Below, in pieces: positions 60,913 through 64,000 of a stretch of 64,000 nucleotides of DNA. Position 1 is the first letter of the stretch; every line of letters begins with the position of its first letter. A program made the position numbers and the translations under genes. This DNA is from a virus, in IMG/VR virus record IMGVR_UViG_3300044982_000010, positions 1-64,000 of that record, one strand, 5' to 3'. Below the pieces are notes generated by a model that saw nothing but the letters and a program-made list of their open reading frames with translations, did not search any database and was not told the DNA's origin.

Positions 60913-60995
60913 ACGACGCGCCCAATCGTGAACAGGAAGAGTTGGAGCGCTACGACGCGCTTCAACGCTGGCTTGACGCGCAAATTGCGCGCTGA
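60909..60995 (+). CDS. Tiny helical protein
   Basis: 28 residues, amphipathic helix (EELERYDALQRWLDAQ), coupled by an ATGA overlap. Short and tentative. Confidence 0.4.
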   Translation: MNDAPNREQEELERYDALQRWLDAQIAR

Positions 60996-61379
60996 ACACC
61001 GGCATGAGGGTGATTTCTGTAAATCTCCCTCATTCCAGTATTCAGTTAAGGCATAATTTCGGGTTATGAGAACCCGGCAGGGAAAAGTGTCAGTTATCAC
61101 TGAGACTTAGCACATATGAGTGTGTAATTCATTATTCATATATATATATAAAGACCCTAGGCAAAATTTTTTGCTTATGGGCCTACGGCATGGGGCGCGT
61201 AACTCACGCGAGTAACCTCCCTAGAGCTTTCATTGCGCTGGCGATAATGAATTAGCGTAAGTCATTGATATCGTTACACATTCAGCTCATGGTTGTAATG
61301 AATAAGCCATGCAATCGCTGGTTAGTTGATATATACAGTAGTTGTGTATACACTACTCATGTACACAGGAGTTGTATAC
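60996..61379. other. AT-rich control region
   Basis: About 385 bases without a gene. A hairpin ATGAGGG..CCCTCAT at 61004-61033, CGGGTT/AACCCG at 61060-61076, an AT-rich run with five TA steps at about 61137-61152, a GCAAAA/TTTTGC inverted repeat at 61161-61174, an 11-base inverted repeat (TAATTCATTAT at 61125-61135, ATAATGAATTA at 61244-61254), palindrome copy 61202, and operator-like sites from 61330. Could be an origin or a switch region. Confidence 0.45.
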
Positions 61380-61380
61380 A
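61345..61380. promoter_or_regulatory. Evenly spaced TGTATACA-type operators
   Basis: TGTATACA at 61345-61352, TGTACA at 61360-61365, TGTATACA at 61373-61380; centres are 14 bases apart. The last site abuts the ATG. Spacing and position suggest autoregulation by the encoded regulator. Confidence 0.6.
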
Positions 61381-61586
61381 TGAAAACCAATCCACGCTTA
61401 GTGTTGTCCCGCATGTACGTTGACGCTCAACGCCTGAAGGCTTGGGCGGACGATAGCGGTTCGACTAAACAGCAACAGCTTGCTGACTTCTTTGTCCAAG
61501 CTCTGTTCCGTCTATGCGCTACAGATACGTTCCCTTTAACCAACAACATGGAGAGTGATGACAATGCTGAACATAAGCTACCGTAA
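61380..61586 (+). CDS. Ribbon-helix-helix-like regulator candidate
   Basis: 68 residues from ATG 61380 with AGGAG at 61367. RLVLSRMYVDAQRLKAWADD then STKQQQLADFFVQALFRLC fits a short beta strand plus two helices, as in Arc/CopG proteins. Together with the evenly spaced sites upstream it looks like a self-regulated repressor. The homology is by pattern only. Confidence 0.55.
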   Translation: MKTNPRLVLSRMYVDAQRLKAWADDSGSTKQQQLADFFVQALFRLCATDTFPLTNNMESDDNAEHKLP

Positions 61587-61749
61587 GGTGGGCGGACTTC
61601 GGTTCGTTAAGATCGGACGCCTCACCTTCATGTGGTGCGTGTCGCGCAGGTACTCGCAAGCTCGCAGCAAACCTCTCCATGCCGGATCGCGGCGGCGCAC
61701 CCAGCGCGCACAACCCGTGCAACCTCTCTTGTTGACGGGACTCAGGTGA
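61558..61749 (+). CDS. Small basic protein, unknown
   Basis: 63 residues, Arg-rich with a short beta-like start. GGAG at 61550 precedes ATG 61558; 61564 is another start. Overlaps the regulator gene. The end overlaps palindrome copy 61740. Confidence 0.5.
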   Translation: MTMLNISYRKVGGLRFVKIGRLTFMWCVSRRYSQARSKPLHAGSRRRTQRAQPVQPLLLTGLR

Positions 61750-61844
61750 GTAAGCTCGACGCCCTTCTCATCATCGCGCTCGTGGTGTTCTGCATCATGC
61801 CATGCGGCGCTGTTCTCCTCGATGCACTGGGAGTTCTACCGTAA
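61746..61844 (+). CDS. Tiny membrane protein starting in the palindrome
   Basis: 32 residues: GTG-AGT-AAG start within palindrome copy 61740 then a hydrophobic helix (LLIIALVVFCIMPCGAVLLDAL). Its TAA overlaps the next ATG (TAATG). Confidence 0.5.
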   Translation: MSKLDALLIIALVVFCIMPCGAVLLDALGVLP

Positions 61845-62119
61845 TGTATCGAACCACCAATCCGCCCGGCATTGGCATACGCGGGCGCACTAACAACGGA
61901 CGCGCGGCGTGCTGGGCGCTCATGCTCATGGACAAGCGCATCGAACTGCCTGTTCACACCGACTGGTGGATGCGCGGCGCGCGCTACGGCAAGGTGACAT
62001 CCATCGGCAAGGATGCGCGCTGGGTCTATGTCAAGCTCGACGCGCTGCCCACTAAGCACAAGCGCATCAAGCTGTGGGCCATCGACTACGAGTACGCTAA
62101 GATCAACCCCGCGCTCTAA
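61844..62119 (+). CDS. Unknown 91-residue protein
   Basis: Basic with a beta-like pattern (YGKVTSIGKDARWVYVKLD). Coupled to the membrane protein by TAATG. Unknown. Confidence 0.6.
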   Translation: MYRTTNPPGIGIRGRTNNGRAACWALMLMDKRIELPVHTDWWMRGARYGKVTSIGKDARWVYVKLDALPTKHKRIKLWAIDYEYAKINPAL

Positions 62120-62130
62120 TACTGAGCGCG
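62111..62130 (+). terminator. Small GC hairpin
   Basis: GCGCTC and GAGCGC arms overlap the end of the 61844 gene. No T-run. Possible weak terminator or leader structure. Confidence 0.35.
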
Positions 62131-62153
62131 CTCACACACCACAGGAGGTTGCC

Positions 62154-62171
62154 ATGCAACCCGCGCACTAA
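62154..62171 (+). CDS. Possible five-codon leader peptide
   Basis: AGGAGG (62143-62148), five bases, then ATG-CAA-CCC-GCG-CAC-TAA. A perfect ribosome site on a five-residue frame suggests a leader or translational control. No attenuator hairpin is obvious. Tentative. Confidence 0.35.
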   Translation: MQPAH

Positions 62172-62277
62172 ACATGCGCGCGACAGCAAGAGCGTAACTC
62201 AGCATTGATAGCGTCCACGTCGGCACGAGCAGTCGAATGGGCGCTATCAGTAGTGAGTTAACTCAGGAGAGTAAGAT

Positions 62278-62487
62278 ATGCGCACAATGCCGAAGCGCGC
62301 AACCAAGCGCGAGCTACCCACGGATGGCACGGTGCTGGTGATCAACGACAGTCGTGACGCCACACAGGACTATTACCTGCCCGCCGAGCGCGCCGAGCGC
62401 CTGTTCGACATGGGCAAGCTTTGCATGGTCATGGTCTACTCAGGCAAGTGGGACTATGCAACCGCCGATGGGCATAAGGTATACTGA
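62278..62487 (+). CDS. Small protein, unknown
   Basis: 69 residues, mixed alpha/beta, unknown. AGGAG of palindrome copy 62261 is its ribosome site. Confidence 0.6.
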   Translation: MRTMPKRATKRELPTDGTVLVINDSRDATQDYYLPAERAERLFDMGKLCMVMVYSGKWDYATADGHKVY

Positions 62488-62542
62488 GCAACCCAAAGGC
62501 GTAACAACCAGCGCAACTATCAACACGCGCGATATGTGTGCT

Positions 62543-62564
62543 GCGTATGCAAGTACACATACGC
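62543..62564 (+). other. Hairpin upstream of the late promoter
   Basis: GCGTATG (62543-62549) and CATACGC (62558-62564) with an eight-base loop. No T-run. It lies 31 bases before the -35 box of the next promoter. Confidence 0.4.
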
Positions 62565-62594
62565 AATAAGTGTCATTTGGTGTAACTTTACCAC

Positions 62595-62623
62595 TTGACA
62601 TGCGCTATCAGGCGTGCCATCAT
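62595..62623 (+). promoter_or_regulatory. Sigma70-type promoter
   Basis: TTGACA (62595-62600), 17 bases, CATCAT (62618-62623). Transcription would start near 62630, ahead of the ATG at 62709. Confidence 0.65.
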
Positions 62624-62708
62624 TAACCCTTTCACTGCCGGTCTACAAGACCAGTATGGATCACTGGTGACGAGTGTTTACAGTCACAGAAAGCACGAGG
62701 TATTGGAT

Positions 62709-63710
62709 ATGGCGCGTAAGGCATTGAATACCGGCAACGAGGTTGACGAGGCCGAAATTGTCACTGAGAACCCCGAGGCGGTCGTGGATCAGGAGTGGAA
62801 CGCTGCCGATCCGGACGCGGCGGCGGTCGAACACGAGAGCGAAGTCACTCAGGAGAGTGAGGTGACTAACCCCGCTCCGACTGAGCAGGAGATCGCGGAT
62901 CAGGAAGCCGCAGGCGTGAACGTCGATGCGGCCGACGCCAAGCGCACCACGGCTCGCCAGAAGAAGGCGCTGCTGAAGAAGATCGGTGACATTGGCGAGG
63001 CGTACGGCGCTGGTAAAACGTCGATGATCGAACTCGCTCAAGAAGTGACCGAGGCGGCCGTCAACAAGACCGTGGGCGAGAGCGATGCCGAGGACTTATA
63101 CAAGACCTTCAAGGCTCGCGCCGACAAGCGCTCCACCATTGCCGCCGAGAATGGCGGCGTCGTGGTACCTGACGAGGTGGCCGTGATCGGCTCGCTCGAT
63201 CAGCAGGTCAGCAAGGTGCGGACGTTCATCAAGCTGGGCAACACCTTCGATGACGGCGTCGATATCGTTGAGCGCGCCATCGCCGTTCACCTCGCGGCCA
63301 AGGCGGCGGCGAGCAATCCCAAGGCGGTGATGTCGGGATCGACCTACACCGTGATCGGCTCCATCGCCACCGAGCAACTCAAGGATAAGTGGGGCGGCGC
63401 GGCGATGAGCAACGCGCAAATGCACGAGCATATCGCTCGCAGCGTCACCGAGCAGGGTCCGCCGACAGGGGCGGACAAGGTGCGGCAGGCGCTCGACAGC
63501 GCGATCAGCGCACGCAAGGGCGCAAGCTCGCAGAAGTCGCATCGTCCTCCGGTCGAGAGCCAGCACTTGGACGACGCCATCGACGCGCTCTATCGGGCGC
63601 TGGGTGACGCCTCGCCAGCGGCTCAGGCGGCGTTCGACAAGGAGCAGGAAGACGCCAAGGCAAAAGCTGAGGCGGCGGAAGCGCGGAAGGCCAGCAAGAA
63701 GGCCGCGTAA
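62709..63710 (+). CDS. Unknown Ala/Lys-rich protein
   Basis: 333 residues from ATG 62709 (GAGG site; the frame upstream to 62595 would start inside the promoter). Acidic disordered N-terminus with palindrome copy 62847 read as VTQESEVT, a helical middle, a folded part (about 160-250) and an Ala/Lys/Glu-rich tail ending KASKKAA. It has its own promoter and terminator. No family recognised; DNA binding is possible from the basic tail (inference). Confidence 0.65.
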   Translation: MARKALNTGNEVDEAEIVTENPEAVVDQEWNAADPDAAAVEHESEVTQESEVTNPAPTEQEIADQEAAGVNVDAADAKRTTARQKKALLKKIGDIGEAYGAGKTSMIELAQEVTEAAVNKTVGESDAEDLYKTFKARADKRSTIAAENGGVVVPDEVAVIGSLDQQVSKVRTFIKLGNTFDDGVDIVERAIAVHLAAKAAASNPKAVMSGSTYTVIGSIATEQLKDKWGGAAMSNAQMHEHIARSVTEQGPPTGADKVRQALDSAISARKGASSQKSHRPPVESQHLDDAIDALYRALGDASPAAQAAFDKEQEDAKAKAEAAEARKASKKAA

Positions 63711-64000
63711 CAACTTACTCGCAAGGGTAAAGAGTAACTCCGCGCTGCTCTCCCCAGACAGCGCGGGGCTTGCGCCGTCGCTTGGTTAATTCTAGGCGGC
63801 GGCGTTTTTGTGAGCGCAACTATCAACAAAGCTTCGCGTGCGCACAGGCTCTTCGCAGTGGGTCACCGCGCCAACCCCTAGCCATGGAGTGGGACTGTCA
63901 TGTTACCCGTGCGGCGGTGAGCGCCGCCCCCGTACACTCGGCCCTCATAGCGGCCACATCTCACCAGCCGCAGTCCTCTCCTAAATCATCACGGTTCACT
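63711..64000 (+). other. Right-end region without a gene
   Basis: Contains palindrome copy 63717, CCGCGCTG/CAGCGCGG arms near 63739-63764, the terminator below, and a GCGGCG/CGCCGC hairpin at 63911-63927. I see no convincing gene. Confidence 0.5.
63773..63810 (+). terminator. Likely terminator of the last gene
   Basis: CGCCGTCGC and GGCGGCGGCG arms (one mismatch) around a 13-base loop, followed by TTTTT. Confidence 0.65.

Larger units (their letters stand above)
43..63728. repeat. Dispersed palindrome TTACTC-N4-GAGTAA
   Basis: An interspersed 12-16 bp inverted repeat with core ACTC-N4-GAGT, usually flanked by T/A on the left and AA on the right. Exact cores start at 43, 1083, 2378, 3007, 4691, 5488, 6410, 8305, 10705, 11787, 12192, 13046, 15440, 15775, 17230, 17781, 18560, 20794, 25298, 26159, 28875, 30758, 31352, 32391, 33749, 35094, 38973, 40296, 41571, 43476, 47824, 49145, 50478, 52233, 53555, 56064, 57649, 60021, 60385, 60632, 61202, 61740, 62261 and 62847. 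One-mismatch cores start at 1491, 3184, 3568, 7281, 13548, 15091, 16572, 21317, 21567, 22442, 24263, 27766, 36851, 45271, 53237 and 63717. Copies with a 3-base spacer start at 9278, 46219 and 51620. Copies lie between and inside genes. At junctions the spacer, read in mRNA sense, is often AGGA and forms a Shine-Dalgarno AGGAG. Confidence 0.95.

Noticed and set aside
62595-62708. N-terminal extension of the 62709 gene
   Set aside because: It begins in the promoter -35 region and has no ribosome site; ATG 62709 has both a leader and a GAGG site.
43-63728. CRISPR array
   Set aside because: The repeat is short, palindromic and dispersed at about 1 kb spacing. It lacks uniform spacers.
1-64000. 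Integrated prophage with integrase and attachment sites
   Set aside because: No integrase and no direct repeats at the ends were seen. Lifestyle remains undecided, since XRE and RHH-like regulators are present.

Overview
The window reads as an essentially complete genome of a GC-rich tailed phage (podovirus-like) with no host DNA around it. Evidence: a large terminase, portal, scaffold-like protein, capsid protein, a T7-gp11-like tube protein, tail fibres and two giant internal-virion or ejection genes sit in one leftward arm, and a DNA-metabolism set sits in a rightward arm. No integrase, rRNA, CRISPR or convincing tRNA gene was seen, and no phage RNA polymerase. Host sigma70-type promoters (TTGACA, 17 bp, -10) were found instead. 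A PEPxxWA-CTERM protein encoded near the lysis genes hints at a proteobacterial, possibly alphaproteobacterial, host; this is inference.

Layout. 1-21.8 kb, rightward: small early genes, a MoxR-type AAA+ ATPase followed by a HExxH/VWA protein, two XRE-type HTH proteins, zinc-finger-like small proteins, an HNH/HTH protein, a family A DNA polymerase with an apparent +1 frameshift near its start, a Cas4-like nuclease, a VRR-NUC nuclease, an SNF2-like helicase, a zinc-motif candidate DNA-binding protein and a primase-helicase. 21.8-22.6 kb, leftward: a single-gene unit with its own promoter and terminator encoding the PEP-CTERM protein (a moron). 22.6-25.6 kb, leftward: lysis (holin-like, M15 peptidase) and small virion or membrane proteins. 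25.6-40.3 kb: two giant genes (2269 and 2179 codons) plus an internal virion protein. 40.3-57.1 kb: acetyltransferase, tail proteins, capsid, scaffold, a Tad2-like anti-Thoeris candidate, small KGG-motif proteins and portal. 57.2-58.3 kb: a three-gene rightward cassette including a small-terminase candidate, overlapping the end of the leftward large terminase gene (58.2-59.7 kb). 59.7-64 kb, rightward: a long regulatory region, small genes, a ribbon-helix-helix-like regulator preceded by evenly spaced TGTATACA-type sites, and an abundant Ala/Lys-rich protein gene with its own promoter.

The most striking feature is a short palindrome, TTACTC-N4-GAGTAA, repeated throughout. I count 44 exact ACTC-N4-GAGT cores by eye, 16 more with one core mismatch, and three with a 3-base spacer. 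About one exact core is expected by chance. Copies sit at gene junctions, where the spacer often supplies the Shine-Dalgarno AGGAG, and also inside genes on both strands. Inside genes, copies in the frame that would read GAG-TAA nearly always have lost the TAA or carry the 3-base spacer. The motif looks selected for at the DNA level while being fitted to the coding frame. I could not match it to a described system.
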